From assembly GCA_023078555.1 (NCBI GenBank), contig CM041197.1, forward strand, positions 7,720,842 to 7,784,841: DNA of 64,000 bases, given 5' to 3'. Source of the DNA: Ulva prolifera. Taxonomy: Eukaryota > Chlorophyta > Ulvophyceae > Ulvales > Ulvaceae. A program made the translations under genes and the position numbers. Positions 1 through 12,060 of this stretch are shown in pieces (the stretch's first letter is position 1; each line of letters opens with the position of its first letter). Under the pieces are notes generated by a model. It was not told the DNA's origin. It ran no database searches and worked only from the letters and a program-made list of their open reading frames with translations.

Positions 1-296
1 ACCGCTGTGGCGTTTCCGGAGCGTGGGTTAGCCGCACGGTCTCCCGCAGGTTGAGCCAGGCCGCTGCAGCTCTGCCACACCTCCGCTATTCGCAGTCGAT
101 GTCATTCATGAAGGTCACGCCCCACCTCCGCTCCCCGTCGACCTTACCGTCGCATGCCATAGCACCAATGACACTGCAGGTGACGTAATCGCGCCTCTAC
201 GCCTCTGCACAGGCGAGTCTGCACTCTGTCCTCGCGGTGCAAGATCCCACCCGCTTAGCTCGGATCACCCCCGCCACACGCCGGCGCGACGCCGCC

Positions 297-1631
297 ATGA
301 GACGGCGAAGGGATAGCAAAAGTTGTTCTCCGCCGCCTCCGGAAGACCGGCGGGCGTCTCCGGGCCACGCAGCGCAGCACGGCGCCTCGAGTGCCTCGTC
401 CCAGCAGGGCGCAGTCGAGGCCACCCCGGCCACGGAACAGCACGCTGCAAGCGCGCAGCTGCTGTCCCGGCTAGTCGGTGTTCAGGCCACACCTTCTGAC
501 GTGGGGATGGGCTCGGGGCTGCCTCGTCCGAGCGACCCGCGACTGCTGCAGCAGCGCAGCGGCCAGGTCAGCGCTTTCGTAACCCACCCCGCGCAGCCCG
601 CAAGCTTGCACATCGCGCCACCTGGCGCCACTATCGACACGCTCGAATTCTCGTCCGTCGACAGCGACCTCGCGCGCAATTTCTCCATCGCGCTCGACCC
701 GGTCGAATCATCCTGGCCCAGCACCGCCTTGCTCGACGCCGCCCCGGCGCGCTCGCCGCCGCACCCCCAGCTCCCCGTACGCATCCGAAGCCCCCGCGCC
801 AGAGACGTTGACTACCCCAACCAGCGGCGCCGCCTCCGCAGCGCCCGTGACCGCACACCCACCCCGGACGGTCTGCCTTCACGTGCGCACCTCGCCGACG
901 GCCCCGCATACTGGCCGACCAACCCCACCTACAGCCCGGCCTCCCCCTCCTACAGCCCCACCTCCCCGCTGTATAGCCCCGACAGCCCGAGCCCATACAG
1001 TCCGACCTCCCCCTCCTACACCCAAGCGTACCGCCCGTTCCCGGAGCGGTACAGCCCGCAGCCGGATGTCTTCGGCCCGAGCAGCCCGACCCTCCCCGGG
1101 TGGTCGCGCCTCCCCAGCCCCCCCTACCACCCCCGCATGCATCTGCAGGAGTCCAACATCCTCGGTGACGACCCACTCATGTATGCGCCCCATGCGGGCG
1201 CCCCCGAAGTCCGTGACCCAACCGCACACGACCCCCTCTCACGGCTCGCTGCCGGCGCCGCCGACTCCGAGCCGCTCCAGCGCGTCATCATCCGGTACCT
1301 CAACTCCAGCAGCGACGACGCCGCACCCCTCTCCGCAGACTCCGTCCGCATGCGGGCGCACTTCGCGTCGGTCATGGGGTCGCCGCTGCCGCCGCCGCCG
1401 CCCCCGCCTCCGGGCGAGGCTCCCGGGTCGGCGCGCGGCTCGTTGCCGCCGCCGGTGGGCCCGCCGCCATTCCCGACGGCGATGCCGCACAACCATGCGC
1501 CGCGAGGGGACCGGCTGCCGGCGCTCTCGCGGCCTTCGCTGTACAGCCGCTTGCTCGGCCACCGCCACGCGGAGGCCGCTCATCCGCCCAGTGAGCGCCT
1601 GTACAGCCCGACTGTGACCGTCATGCGATAG
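297..1631 (+). CDS. Disordered protein with RNA polymerase II CTD-type heptads
   Basis: Single open frame of 444 codons from an ATG at 297 in a strong GCCGCC-ATG context. The frame is open further upstream to 189, and a possible splice acceptor (ctctgcacag) ends at 212, so an upstream exon cannot be excluded. The protein is rich in Pro, Ser, Arg and Ala and has no visible globular domain. Nucleotides 930-1016 encode four near-perfect copies of the YSPTSPS heptad found at the C-terminus of RPB1, followed by a degenerate unit; a last YSP occurs near the C-terminus. A run of eight prolines lies around 1389-1412. In RPB1 these heptads are phosphorylated to recruit RNA-processing factors. Here the expected RPB1 core is not seen, so this is either an independent CTD-mimic protein or the last exon of a divergent RPB1 lying mostly outside the window. 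Confidence 0.6.
   Translation: MRRRRDSKSCSPPPPEDRRASPGHAAQHGASSASSQQGAVEATPATEQHAASAQLLSRLVGVQATPSDVGMGSGLPRPSDPRLLQQRSGQVSAFVTHPAQPASLHIAPPGATIDTLEFSSVDSDLARNFSIALDPVESSWPSTALLDAAPARSPPHPQLPVRIRSPRARDVDYPNQRRRLRSARDRTPTPDGLPSRAHLADGPAYWPTNPTYSPASPSYSPTSPLYSPDSPSPYSPTSPSYTQAYRPFPERYSPQPDVFGPSSPTLPGWSRLPSPPYHPRMHLQESNILGDDPLMYAPHAGAPEVRDPTAHDPLSRLAAGAADSEPLQRVIIRYLNSSSDDAAPLSADSVRMRAHFASVMGSPLPPPPPPPPGEAPGSARGSLPPPVGPPPFPTAMPHNHAPRGDRLPALSRPSLYSRLLGHRHAEAAHPPSERLYSPTVTVMR
930..1016 (+). repeat. Four tandem Pol II CTD-like heptad codon blocks
   Basis: In-frame units reading YSPASPS, YSPTSPL, YSPDSPSP and YSPTSPS at 930, 951, 972 and 996. The third has one extra residue. The Ser2, Ser5 and Pro3/Pro6 positions of the canonical heptad are kept. 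Confidence 0.85.
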
Positions 1632-4452
1632 CCGCACACGCATGCACCACATGCACAGTTTTGACGTGACCGTGCAGCCGGCCTCATGCACCCCGTCATG
1701 CTGTGCATGCTGCCTGCTGCGCCCTCACAGCATGCAGGGGCGCGGGGTGTGGCGGGCCACAGGGTTCTGCGTGTGGCCGTAGCGTCTGCGGACGCACCTT
1801 GCGTCCATCCAGGGGAAATCGCACGTGTGGCTGTGGGTGCGGGGCTAGGTGCATGCCCCCACTGGCAGTGGGCCTGGGCACTCTGGAGGGGGGGGGGGGG
1901 GGGGGGGCCATTCGCTGCCTCAGGCGGCTGGAACGCACGCCTAGCCTGGCAAAGTCTGCATTCGAGCGCACGCGGCGCTGGCACGCGCCGGCCTGCGCTG
2001 CTGCAGTGACAGCCCAGGGTGGCCGCATCACAATCAGGTGTTGCAACGCGTCCCCGCTGTCCCGCTCCTACGCCGGGGCCCAGTCGGGCCTATGGCACGG
2101 ACGCCCGTCCTCGTGGGGGAAGGGGGAGGCGTCTCTTGGGTGATGCGCACCTTTGCTTGTGGCGCTGTGATTGCAGCGTCAGGGAGGAGGTGGTGCCGCA
2201 CGCTCGTGCCAGGAACAGTGGCTATGGTGGTGCGCATGTGAGTGTGCGACGTCAATCTGTCGGCGCAGGAGCACGTTGCATCATTTGTAACTCGCGGACA
2301 CAAGTGCCTCTGTTGACCTGTGTTTCACCGCCGGCGTCTGGCGGCGCCACCGTGACTCCACTGTCTGCCTGTACGGCTTGAATGCCTGTGTGGCCCTGCC
2401 GCTGGTGCTTCCACACTGTAGTTGGAGAGGCAGCCAGCGCTGCGGGAACCTCACACGCGACACGAACAGGCACAGTGCACACGTGGGCCACCGCTGGTGC
2501 TCCACACGGAGTATCACCCACACAATGGTGCCCCCCACACCACCCCCGCGTTCCAGCACATCTGAACACCCACTGCTGGCACCCACCGGTGGCAGTCGCA
2601 AGGTGGTGCTATTCGTTCCAGGGGTGTCTCCAGGATGCCTGCTCTCTCTCTTGGTGTCCCAAGGACAATCGGCATGCGGAGGATACATCACTGATGCGCT
2701 TGCTTTTGGTAGACGTATTGTACGGGGCTGTGCAGAGGCAGGGATCTCCGCAAGAAGCACACCCCGGCATGTGGCCCCGCTTGTCTGGATTTTTCAACGC
2801 CCGTACCGGACGTGACTCAGAGCAGATTTGAATTCGCTTTACACAGTGACAGCTCGTAGCCCCTTCACACAAGCACGGCCACAGAATTCTTAACGCAGGA
2901 CATTCGCACAGCACTGTAGCCACCCAGGCGCTGCCTCACAGCAACACATCAAAGGCGAACCACAGGGATTGCCCCGGCCCCACTGGCCACCTTGTCTGTT
3001 ACAAGGGCGAAGACAGGGTGGCCAGGAGTGGCCATGGCAAGGAACAAGCACACCAACGGCCCCCATTGGCCACCTTGTGTGTGGTACAACTGCAAGGTGC
3101 TCCTGCGGCACGCAGCTACTTTTGCTAAGTTTGCGTGCCAAGTGGTCGACGGCAACTAGGCCACAAGAGGTCTGTTGTCTGCATGGCACACCCCTTGGAC
3201 CACCGGCCATGCTTCATAGGAACAGGGAAAGCGCTGATGTGATCATGCGCGCAGCAGCCTATCATGGGCTTTTCAAGTCACAGCATCTATTGAGCTTGAC
3301 GTCAAGGGATGAAGTCATCTGCTGCCAGGTCTGTGTTATCCGTCACGGCGGCATAAAGTGTCAAAAGTGCCGTGCGCGCAGACCAAGGAGGCCATGCATT
3401 GCCACGCCTCATGAATGCGCACAGTTCTGTGCGCACGCGCCAGCAATCGACCGACACATCACGTTCAGTCTTTGGCATTGACAATATCAACACGTGACCA
3501 AATAAGAAGCAATGTTAGGTCAAAATAGAACTTAGAATTCTTCTGAATCTCGTTGGATTATATTGAATCCCCACCGCATTCTGGTGCGTTGAGCGCTGTT
3601 AGCTCCAGTCGACGGAGGTCTGCCAGGCTACTTCAAGCAGGTGGGACCACTTTCATTGCCATACTGGTATCATTTTCGATGGTTTCCTGCGTGTGCATGG
3701 CCTGGCTTGCCATTGGTTAGCGTCAACGAGAAACGCCATTTTTTTGTTACATCCCCGTCTGGAACCACTCTGCGTTCCATCGTCGCATGCGCAGCGGCAA
3801 GGCGCTTGAAGTCATCCTTCTCTGGTGAGATATGATAGCATTCCTGTCAACGGGCCGGCCATAATTGCACGTCTGTTACGTCGCTGTCTTTGAGTGGAAG
3901 GCACACTTGCCACAGGTGTCAATTTCGAATCGCTGACATTCATGCGGCTTTTCAAGCGCGATGGATAGGTAATGGTGGTCTGTTGTATCGTCGAAGATGC
4001 TTTGCTTGCCCATGTGGCAGCGCTCGTGCTGCTTACGCACTCTTGCTTCTAGTCTGCCAGTAGATAAGCTTTGCCGCAGTACATACACCAAAGCGTGACG
4101 TACACCGTGTAATCGATTTTGCCTCAAATATGTTGTTGCATGGAAGAGAAGACGCTTCTCAGCTGCAGATGCTCCTTCGTCGCTGCTAGCCAGCAATACC
4201 GCATGCCATTGAGCGACTGAAAAATGCCGCGAACATCGGGTGTATGCAGTGATTCTTTGTCATGAACTTGTACTATCGCGAACTAGTTCCTGTTCAGCCG
4301 CTCAACAGGTGCCTTGGTTCTCATACCGACTGCGCGCAGGCCGTCCGCTCACTCCACGCATCATGCAGGACTGCTGCCACAAGAGGACGTCCACGTCGCC
4401 TCTTCAGCAAGTATTGCCTCACTTCAAGCTCTGAACTGCGAGCATCACGCTT
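1632..4452. other. Intergenic, no supported gene
   Basis: No domain, good exon structure or transposon feature was found in this 2.8-kb stretch. It holds a run of 20 G at 1888-1907. Phrases resembling 'gttacaagg...ggtggccagg' near 2995-3085 recur weakly elsewhere in the window (for example near 60425), suggesting old dispersed repeat remnants. Confidence 0.5.
1888..1907 (+). repeat. Poly-G tract, 20 G
   Basis: Uninterrupted run of about 20 guanines. Exact length may be unreliable because homopolymers of this kind are error-prone in assemblies. Confidence 0.8.
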
Positions 4453-5391
4453 ATGGCTCAAACACCGGCCGGTCCCAGGGGGACACTGCACCAGCGCAGC
4501 AGCTTCCACCCTCTACGCCCGGTGCCGGACGCGGCCAGCGCTCGTCACGGACAGCCCACTCTCTGCAATGCCGTCTCCTTCCCGTTCAAGCCTCGCGGTA
4601 GAGCCTCTCAGCCAGGCCCGCTGCCTGGAGTCGCCGTGTCGCCAAAGCAGGACGACCACGACCTGCTGACCTTCCTCCGCTCCCGCATCCCCTCGCCACA
4701 ACCAACCACAGGCTGGGGCCACTTCCTCTCCGGTCTACCCCTCCCCAGCAACAGCGAGGAGCAAGCGCCGCGGCTGCTCTTCCTCGGCCTGTACCTAGCA
4801 TCTCTCGCAGCTGCAGCTCTGGCGGAAGTCCACAAGTCCGGCCACTACCTCGGTGATGTAGCCCTTGCCTCCTTCCAGCTCCAGTCCGGGGAGGACCCGG
4901 CCGGCGTGGTCACTGTGTCGCTGACAGACACTGCTTCCCCAGCCGCCGGCACCGGTACAGTCAGCAGCGATGTGGCAGCCATCGATGAGGCCACCTCCGT
5001 CTCGCAGCAGTATGACACGGTGCTCCTCACCGGCGTCATTGCGGCGCTGCTCGTCGCCGCAACCGCGCTCAACGGCGCCTACGTGCGCGAATTTGCCGCG
5101 CAGGCGCCGGAGATGGCCGCGGCGGCGATGCCGCAGGAGCTCGCCGCGATCGGCGTCTCTCCTGCGACGGCCAAGACGCTGCAGCGCGCCGCGGCGCCGG
5201 TCGCGGGGCGGCGGTCGCCGGGCGCGGGACGCGTCGCGCGTGCGCTCGCGATGGAGGCTGTCCGCGTGCTCGCCGTCGGGCCGCACCGCGCGTCGGAGGA
5301 GGAGCTGCGCGCTGTGCGCGTGCTGTGCGAGCGCGTACGCATCCGCGACCTCTCCGCCGTCGCCGCGGGGGACGCAGAGCTCAGCGAGTAG
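4453..5391 (+). CDS. Two-helix membrane protein with transit-like N-terminus
   Basis: Intronless ORF of 312 aa starting at an ATG in context ctt-ATG-gct. Residues 1-60 are rich in Ser, Arg, Pro and Ala and poor in acidic residues, as in plastid transit peptides. Two hydrophobic helices follow, at about residues 108-126 and 189-207, separated by an acidic Thr/Ser/Val-rich loop. The C-terminal 100 residues are an Ala/Arg/Glu-rich, probably helical tail ending in an acidic stretch. GC content rises strongly toward the 3' end. I recognise no family. The layout suggests an organelle membrane protein with both the loop and the tail available for interactions; this is inference from composition only. 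Confidence 0.55.
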   Translation: MAQTPAGPRGTLHQRSSFHPLRPVPDAASARHGQPTLCNAVSFPFKPRGRASQPGPLPGVAVSPKQDDHDLLTFLRSRIPSPQPTTGWGHFLSGLPLPSNSEEQAPRLLFLGLYLASLAAAALAEVHKSGHYLGDVALASFQLQSGEDPAGVVTVSLTDTASPAAGTGTVSSDVAAIDEATSVSQQYDTVLLTGVIAALLVAATALNGAYVREFAAQAPEMAAAAMPQELAAIGVSPATAKTLQRAAAPVAGRRSPGAGRVARALAMEAVRVLAVGPHRASEEELRAVRVLCERVRIRDLSAVAAGDAELSE

Positions 5392-8175
5392 ACGGCAGGG
5401 CGCTATCTCAGCGAGTGCTGTGGGGGTGCTTCTGATGGCCTTGCCGCGGGGGTGCTCATGAAGGTGTCGCAGTGCGAGCCCTGGTGGGTTGCCGTACCGG
5501 CCGGCCTTGTCCTGTGCCCATCTCTGCTCCCTGCGAGCGAAAATGCCATGTGTCAGGTCTCGACTGGCTGCAAGGTTTCAGATAGGTGCCAGTCAGGTGG
5601 CCGGTGTCTTCTAGGCTCTGCAAGCCGGATGCTCATGGGAGGCCTGGCGTTGTTGATGGATACGATGCCCGTGCGAAGAGGTGGCCCCGGCTGCGGAGGG
5701 TGGCTGCGGAGGGTGGCTCCAGTCCGAGCCCCAGGCGCGATGCGCCACCGCTGTAGCGCGGCTGTGTGCCAGATATCATTTCCATGTGGCTGCGTGGCCG
5801 AGGTGGCTGTGGCACACTCGTGTCCGTGAGTGCGCTGCTGCGGCCTTGTCCATATGCCGCTGCGTATGAAAGCGCCGTGAGCAGAGGCTCGCGACTGTAG
5901 GTGGTATAGTGTCTTATTATGAGGGCCGTTTGAGGCTTTAGATGAGAGGGGTCTTGGGGGTGTGGGGTCTCACAGATGTGCATGTATGCATGTGCCAGGG
6001 TTCAGATACCGCGGCGCGCGAGCCTGTTCATCGAGAGGGTGGGCGTTCAGAGCGGTCGCGCGAGGGGCCCGGTGTGGCGGGTGAGGAGGAGCACACGTGG
6101 GCATGCAACCACGCAGTGCAGGGGGTGGCGTGGCGGGCCGGCCAGCGCTACACAAGCACCGGCAGTCCGCGCTGTGCCGGCGCGCCAGGGCGAGGTGAGC
6201 GTCGATTGCAGATAGCGAGAGTATGTTGATTACTTTTAGGACCGCCGCAGGCCGGATTGCTGCATTCCCTCTCAGCATGTGCCCTTGTAACGCCATGCAA
6301 TGTTCCTTGTGAATGCAGCAAGGCACCATGCGGGGGCTGCACCAGCTGCGAGGCCGGCTGCCATCAGGTGGGGCACCATCAGGTGGGGCAACATGTGCAA
6401 GGCCATGCTCAAGATGTACGGACGCCAAGCTCGTTCCGCATCAGGGTCGAAACTCTATGTGGCAGTTACTGGTTCAACGCATGGCCAGTTGTGCCTACCA
6501 ACGGCCATGCCTCTTCCGTGGTGCATGAACGCAGTCTACTCAAGACAAAAGCAGCCATGACAGAGCACATCTCACGAGGGCATGAATACAGCCATGCAGG
6601 TGGGTACATGAGGAGCACTCCCACTGTCTCCACGGTGCTCAGCTGCATTGTGTGAGCCGCGCCCAAGCAGGGCTCAACCACATACTGCAACATGCGCACT
6701 GCTTTCTGGTTTTGCGGTGCTGCCTGCCTCGCCGCCTTCATCGTTACCAGTCGTAACCCGCACTGTGGCACTGCTGCATCAGATTTCTCAACCAGAGATG
6801 CTTTCAAACGTTGCCAGATGAAGTACGTCAGAATCAGAGACGAGCATGAAACGTAGGCTCCGATTTGGACCACTTCAAAAAAACGGTGTTGAAGGTGCAG
6901 CCTGGCGAGCCGCTGAAGGTGCCAAGCCAGGCAGGCCCAGACCACCGGTTCAGCTAACAATTGTGTTTCTGCTCAGGCGCGCTGATATTGTGTTACCCTA
7001 TACATTAAGCAGGACAGCCAAGAAAATGTAAAATAGGATAACGTAGAAACATGAAATTGAGCCTATCCTGGAGAGGCCGTCGACATCCCTTAAGGAGCGG
7101 GGATGGCCATCGATATCCCTTAATGAGCACAACGTTATTCTGCAAAGCACTTCATGGCCAGGGGGTTCAAAGTCCTCATATCTCGAGATATGCCTTGTAG
7201 CTATGGGTGCACCACAGTGCATAGCTCGAGATCGCCAAGACCGGATCAGTCGGAAGCTCCGGCTCAGAATCCAACTTGAAGTCGAAGAACGCATTTTGAA
7301 CGCTCTGGAAACCGAAGAAACGCAGCTCTGTGCTTGCCCCAACACTGCCGGTCCTCGTCAGCACAGAATACACAAATTCAGTACAGCACAAACGAATTCT
7401 CAAGAGGAAAGAGTGGGTCTAGACCAAGACAACAGACTTTTGAAGCATCGTCCAGAACAAAAAAATCGATATCAGGGCAGTAGTCACCAGATGTCCATGC
7501 TGACTCAGGCCGTCGGACTGTGATTGCCATGGCGGCAGTGTGGACCATCCGGGGCAGTACTGTAGTAGGTCTGTGGGTGCTGCAGATGCATTGTTTGTGT
7601 GTGCTCACTGCATTTCTATGCTCCTGACCAGTCATGCATTCTGCCATGGCTTGTGCACGCCACCCGTACTGTTGCAAGCATACGTTGCAAGGATCCGCCG
7701 ACGGTTGCTGCCGTGGCCACACGACTGCATATGCATGTGGCGCGAGCGCCGCATGTGGGTGGATATGGGGGACGATATCTGGTCATGTATAAATCAGCAA
7801 AGGGACACTGAAGACGCGTACGGCCGGCTGGTGCGCAAGATCGATAGCAATGCGAGGGGGTGAGCGCCACCGGCGTGCACGTGACGACGGGTATCGATCT
7901 CGAGTCGCAGTGATACAAACACTCTTCTAGGTGATGAATTGTACGTACAAGTTAATCAGCAGTGCATGACTCATACCCTACTTGTGGACACAAGTCGATG
8001 CCATGTGAGGTGCACAAGCTTCGGCGGCGCGCCTCAATCCCCTGGCATGCGTAACTCGACCGATCGAGGTGAAGCCACGCCTGGCTGCCGATCGGCTGCC
8101 GTTCAGACATACTCTATGCGGCATACTTAGCATTCCACACTTGCGGCCAGCTGCGTCTTTGCTCGAGTGAATTAG
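5392..8175. other. Intergenic, no supported gene
   Basis: About 2.8 kb with only short overlapping open frames on both strands, none showing a domain or clean splice structure. A short direct duplication of 'atcaggtggggca' occurs near 6363-6390. Confidence 0.5.
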
Positions 8176-9339
8176 ATGCATGGAAGCGTAGACGTGCACA
8201 CGCATTCAGCTGCAGCCAGCAACATTCCAACCGAACTCTCACTCTCGTCGCTTTGCCTTCCACCAGGCCCGTCTGACACCATCAACGCCATCATGTCCAA
8301 AGATGAATTTGATCCAGCTGAAGTGTTTCCGATCAGATTCCCGACGTTCACAATCCAGGACGACGGCGACGTCGACACGGAAGCCTCGTCGAAGCTTGCA
8401 GTTGGCACCCCCCTGCAGCAGGCGCGTTTGCCAGACGCCACCGAGCTGCTCACGTTCGAGATCGCGGGCTCCAAACACGCGCTGCTGACAATGGACATGA
8501 ACTACCACCACGTCGCTCAGGGGCGCATCCGCGGCGTGCCCTTCCTCGTCACCTTCTGCTGCCTGTGCCACACCGGCGTGCTGATGAGCCCACGAGTGCA
8601 CATGCCCGCGGGTCGAGATCTTCCCGACGCCGGATCCCCAGGCTACGGCCGAGACTTGACCTTCCAATGTGAGGGCAGCCACCACGGCACGTTTGTCATG
8701 CGAGACGCCGAGACAGGTACCCTGTGGCACCACCTCACTGGCAAGGCCCTGCACGGGCCGCTGGCTGGGACGCAGCTGGGTGTTGCGGGCATGCATGTGG
8801 AGCCTGAGTCACCGGCTAGCGGTACAGCTGCAGTCCCCGCCGCCCGGGGGCCGCCGCTCCAGGTGACGACAGTCGGGGCGGCGATGCATGAGAGCCCGGA
8901 GCTGCTCGTGCACCGGTCGCGGTGTGGCGGGCTCCTGGCCCGCGCGCTGAGCCTGTTCTCCGGTGCATTCCACACCACCAACATGCTGCCGTGGCCGTTT
9001 TCGCGCATGCCGGCGCCGGACGCGCGGCTGTCGCGGGTGCAGCGCGGCCTCGGGGTTGTGATCGCCGGGCAGGCGCGGTTCTACAGGCTGGAGGCTCTGC
9101 AGGAGGCGCTGCAGACGGCGAGCGACGGCGGCGATGACTCGTCAAAAGGCAGCGGCAGCAGCCTGACAGACACACTCGCCGGCCGTGAGCTGGTAATTCG
9201 CGTCGGGGCGCGGGATGGCGTGCCGTTCGCGGTTGACAGCAGGGGCTCCCGGCCACTGCAGGTCTTCTCACGGTGGTATGGCTTTGTGCTCGCACACCCC
9301 GGCTGCAGCATCTGGCCGCAAAGTGGTGCCCAGGAGTGA
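8176..9339 (+). CDS. DUF3179-family protein
   Basis: Intronless ORF of 387 aa; an internal ATG at 8293 is an alternative start. Residues 118-134 (GRIRGVPFLVTF then CCLCHTG) match the DUF3179 signature, in which a hydrophobic strand precedes a C-P-L-C-G-T-like motif; Cys128, Cys129 and Cys131 are the visible cysteines. Residues 176-201 (RDAETGTLWHH then GKALHGPLAGTQL) match the second family signature, usually D-R-x-T-G-S-x-W-x-x-x-x-G-x-A-x-x-G-P-L-x-G. A further conserved-looking C-terminal block (GVPFAVDSRG) lies near residue 350. DUF3179 proteins are best known from bacteria and archaea and their biochemical role is not established. Neighbours give no functional hint. The family assignment rests on two separated motifs. 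Confidence 0.8.
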   Translation: MHGSVDVHTHSAAASNIPTELSLSSLCLPPGPSDTINAIMSKDEFDPAEVFPIRFPTFTIQDDGDVDTEASSKLAVGTPLQQARLPDATELLTFEIAGSKHALLTMDMNYHHVAQGRIRGVPFLVTFCCLCHTGVLMSPRVHMPAGRDLPDAGSPGYGRDLTFQCEGSHHGTFVMRDAETGTLWHHLTGKALHGPLAGTQLGVAGMHVEPESPASGTAAVPAARGPPLQVTTVGAAMHESPELLVHRSRCGGLLARALSLFSGAFHTTNMLPWPFSRMPAPDARLSRVQRGLGVVIAGQARFYRLEALQEALQTASDGGDDSSKGSGSSLTDTLAGRELVIRVGARDGVPFAVDSRGSRPLQVFSRWYGFVLAHPGCSIWPQSGAQE

Positions 9340-9640
9340 GCAGGCCGCGGGACGCTCGGCATTGCGCTGTCATCAGCACACGACAGGGGGGAGGGCTTTG
9401 TGAAGTAGAGTGGATCTGGATTTACTTAGTTGTACCCTCTGGGAGACTGCCTCATCAGCGCGACGCGAGTATGCGAGGGATAGCCTCAGTGTGTGTCCCG
9501 CCGGCCATGCATATGGCATGCAGGCCGTGGCAGCCCCCGCCTAGCATGCATACGCGGGCGGCCATTGTGACTGGAGTCCGGCTGGGTGGTCTGCTGTACG
9601 TCATCCAGTGCCCATATAATGCATGCCAGTGGCAGCTGCA

Positions 9641-9696
9641 GCTGTGATGGCACTATATCAGCATTACAGCTGCGATGGCGCTATATCAGCATTACA
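9641..9696 (+). repeat. 28-bp direct repeat, two copies
   Basis: Two adjacent 28-bp units differing at two positions, each containing ctatatcagcattaca. Confidence 0.75.
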
Positions 9697-10261
9697 GCTA
9701 TTATTACATTTTTCCTATGCGCCTCCAGGTCGACTTTGCGTGACACCCAATGTCAGCATGACAGGCCCATGCTGACCGCCTGGGGCGGTGCAGGCTGCAG
9801 GCCGCTTGACTTTGAAACATGGGCCGGACTTGCCTCTGGTGTGCTCGCGTAAGGACAGTGACCATGTGTGGTGCCATTATGCTTGCAGCGCATCTGTTGG
9901 AGGCATCGGCGCAAAAATGTAGCATTTGGATTGTTTCCCATCCGAGCTGAGTCCAGCAGTGGCAGCCTGGGCGCAGCGCTGCGCCTTGCCAACAACAATC
10001 TGCATGTCATGCCACAGAGCGTGTGGTTACATCACGCATGCGATCTGGTTGCATTCGACTCACAAACACGTCATCGCATACGCCACCCACAACGACTTCC
10101 GCTCCGCTGCTCACTTTGCTTGCCCCAACCCACAGCGCCGCAGTGATGTTCACAGTTGCGCTCAGAACGGGAATCGTGACGTTACAGACATAATACACAC
10201 TTCCACGCATCCTTCACTTTGCGGCGAGCTACCGTATGCCCCGGCACGCACACCCCGGCCA

Positions 10262-10404
10262 CTGTTGACTGCGGCACGCACCCCTCTGCCTGCGCCCTCC
10301 GCCGCTGTTGACTGCGGCACGCACACCTCTGCCTGCGCCCTCTGCCGCTGTTGACTGCGGCACGCACCCCTCTGCCTGCGCCCTCCGCCGCTGTTGACTG
10401 CAGC
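10262..10404 (+). repeat. 43-bp minisatellite, about 3.3 copies
   Basis: Units start at 10262, 10305, 10348 and 10391 with ctgttgactgcggcacgcac; units differ by one or two bases. Confidence 0.85.
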
Positions 10405-10852
10405 ATCGTGGCAGCCATGGAGGGGCAGCAGGAGGCCTGAAATGGCGGTGCTCAGCAACAGTGTCGGGTCGCAACATTTTCAGGGATGCCACCCAAAGAA
10501 TAGAGCTGGATAATCGAAATTGGCCTCTGTGATCGGGCCCGATGACCCAACACTGCTCAGCAAGGCACACAGCCTGAGCAAGCCGTGCCGAACAACACGT
10601 GCTTGCGCGGCGGTATTCCTCTGCCGCGCCACTTTCCCAGTGCCATGCTGTGCTGTGCTGGGCAGATGCGCCGGCCCGGGCCGAGCCACACCTGCTATGT
10701 CCAGGGGTGGCTGCCATGGTGGCAACAAACCTTCAAGGCTGGGGGGAGATGGGGGGCGGGGGCGGGGCTCGTCGCCACCAGCAGCCGACGCGTGCTGGCC
10801 TGGAAGAGGAGATGCGATGAATTGAGGGCGGGGGCTTCTGGCTGGTGCGGGG

Positions 10853-12027
10853 TCAGCCGGGGATGAAGACATCCATCTCGCGCTTGCCGAGGTTGATGAT
10901 GTGGGTGTTGACCTGCGCCCACGGCACAAACACGAGCGTGCCGCGGCCGCGGTCGCTCTCTGTGCGGCTCTGCGAATCGTCGTCCACGTCCGGCTCTGCA
11001 CAGCCACCCCCCCTCGCATCAGCGCTGCTATGCGGAGGCACATGTGTCTGTATGAGCGCCGCTATGCGGAGGCACATGTGTCTGTACAATACACATGAAA
11101 TCGAATAAATCAGAAGCAGCAGCTTGATCCGCCAAGAGGCCTTGGCCTAGCAGAGATGCATGCTGTCAGTGGCCGCCGCTGCAAGCGACCGCGATATGGC
11201 GTGGCTGGAGGCGGAGGAAGCCCCGCATCGCCATGTGCGACCACCGGCGATCCCTAGCACGCGTGACACGACAGCGGCGGTGTCCACCAGGGCACATTTG
11301 CCTGCTCATGCACCACCGCACGCCAGCAGGGCCACCCGGCGCAAGCCCCACATCACCACCACAGCGGTGTCGAGGACCCAGCCGCGACAACGCATGAGGA
11401 GTGCCTCGAGCTACTCTACGGAGGACGTAGCAGCGCACGGTCGCACGAGGCGTGGGAGCCGGGCAACATTGAATTCGCAAGGGGCCAAGTTGACACAGAG
11501 GCGCACGGTCGAGGGAGGCGTGGGAGCCGTCGCGGCGGTCGTAGGTGAAGAGGTCCCCGACGTCGAGGCGGTTGTGCAGGCCGGGCGGGCGCGTGCGCAG
11601 CCGCAGCTTGCACCGCAGCTCGGTGTCCTCCATGCCGGGGTACGCGCACGCCACGTACGCCGTCGTGCCCTGCACACACCGCACTCCCCGCCTCGCATCG
11701 GCCGCTGTGAGACAGCCGCCGCCTGCGGCTGCTGTGATGCGCTGTGGCCGGGCCATTGAAGGAGGGAGCTTCCTTAAGTGGATAGACCGGCACGACGAGG
11801 CGGTTGGGGTCGTGTGTGCATCGTTCAACAGACGGGTGCGAGTTGGTAATGCATACACCGATTGGGTCGACGTGGGCGTGGCGCGACCCGGGAGCAACGG
11901 CGGGAGACTCTCATGTGGGCTGGTGGAAATGCCTGGTCGGATGCGGTGGTGGCCTGCGATGCCGTCACCCAGCCTGTGTTTGCGACATAAATGTCCGCAT
12001 AAGTGGTGGGGCGAGATCATGTATGAC

Positions 12028-12060
<33 letters not shown>

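Larger units (their letters stand above)
9340..10852. other. Intergenic with short tandem repeats
   Basis: Lies between the DUF3179 gene and the 3' end of the converging F-box gene. It contains a 28-bp duplication (9641-9696) and a 43-bp tandem array (10262-10404). No coding feature is supported. Confidence 0.5.

Noticed and set aside
86..174. Short minus-strand frame reading like a terminal exon (GKVDGERRWGVTFMNDIDCE)
   Set aside because: Protein-like, but only about 29 codons, with no partner exon visible because the strand is occupied by a convincing plus-strand gene to the right.
213..1631. Calling this ORF the C-terminus of RPB1
   Set aside because: Only four heptads, no RPB1 core or linker in view, and a strong start codon at 297; kept as an alternative only.
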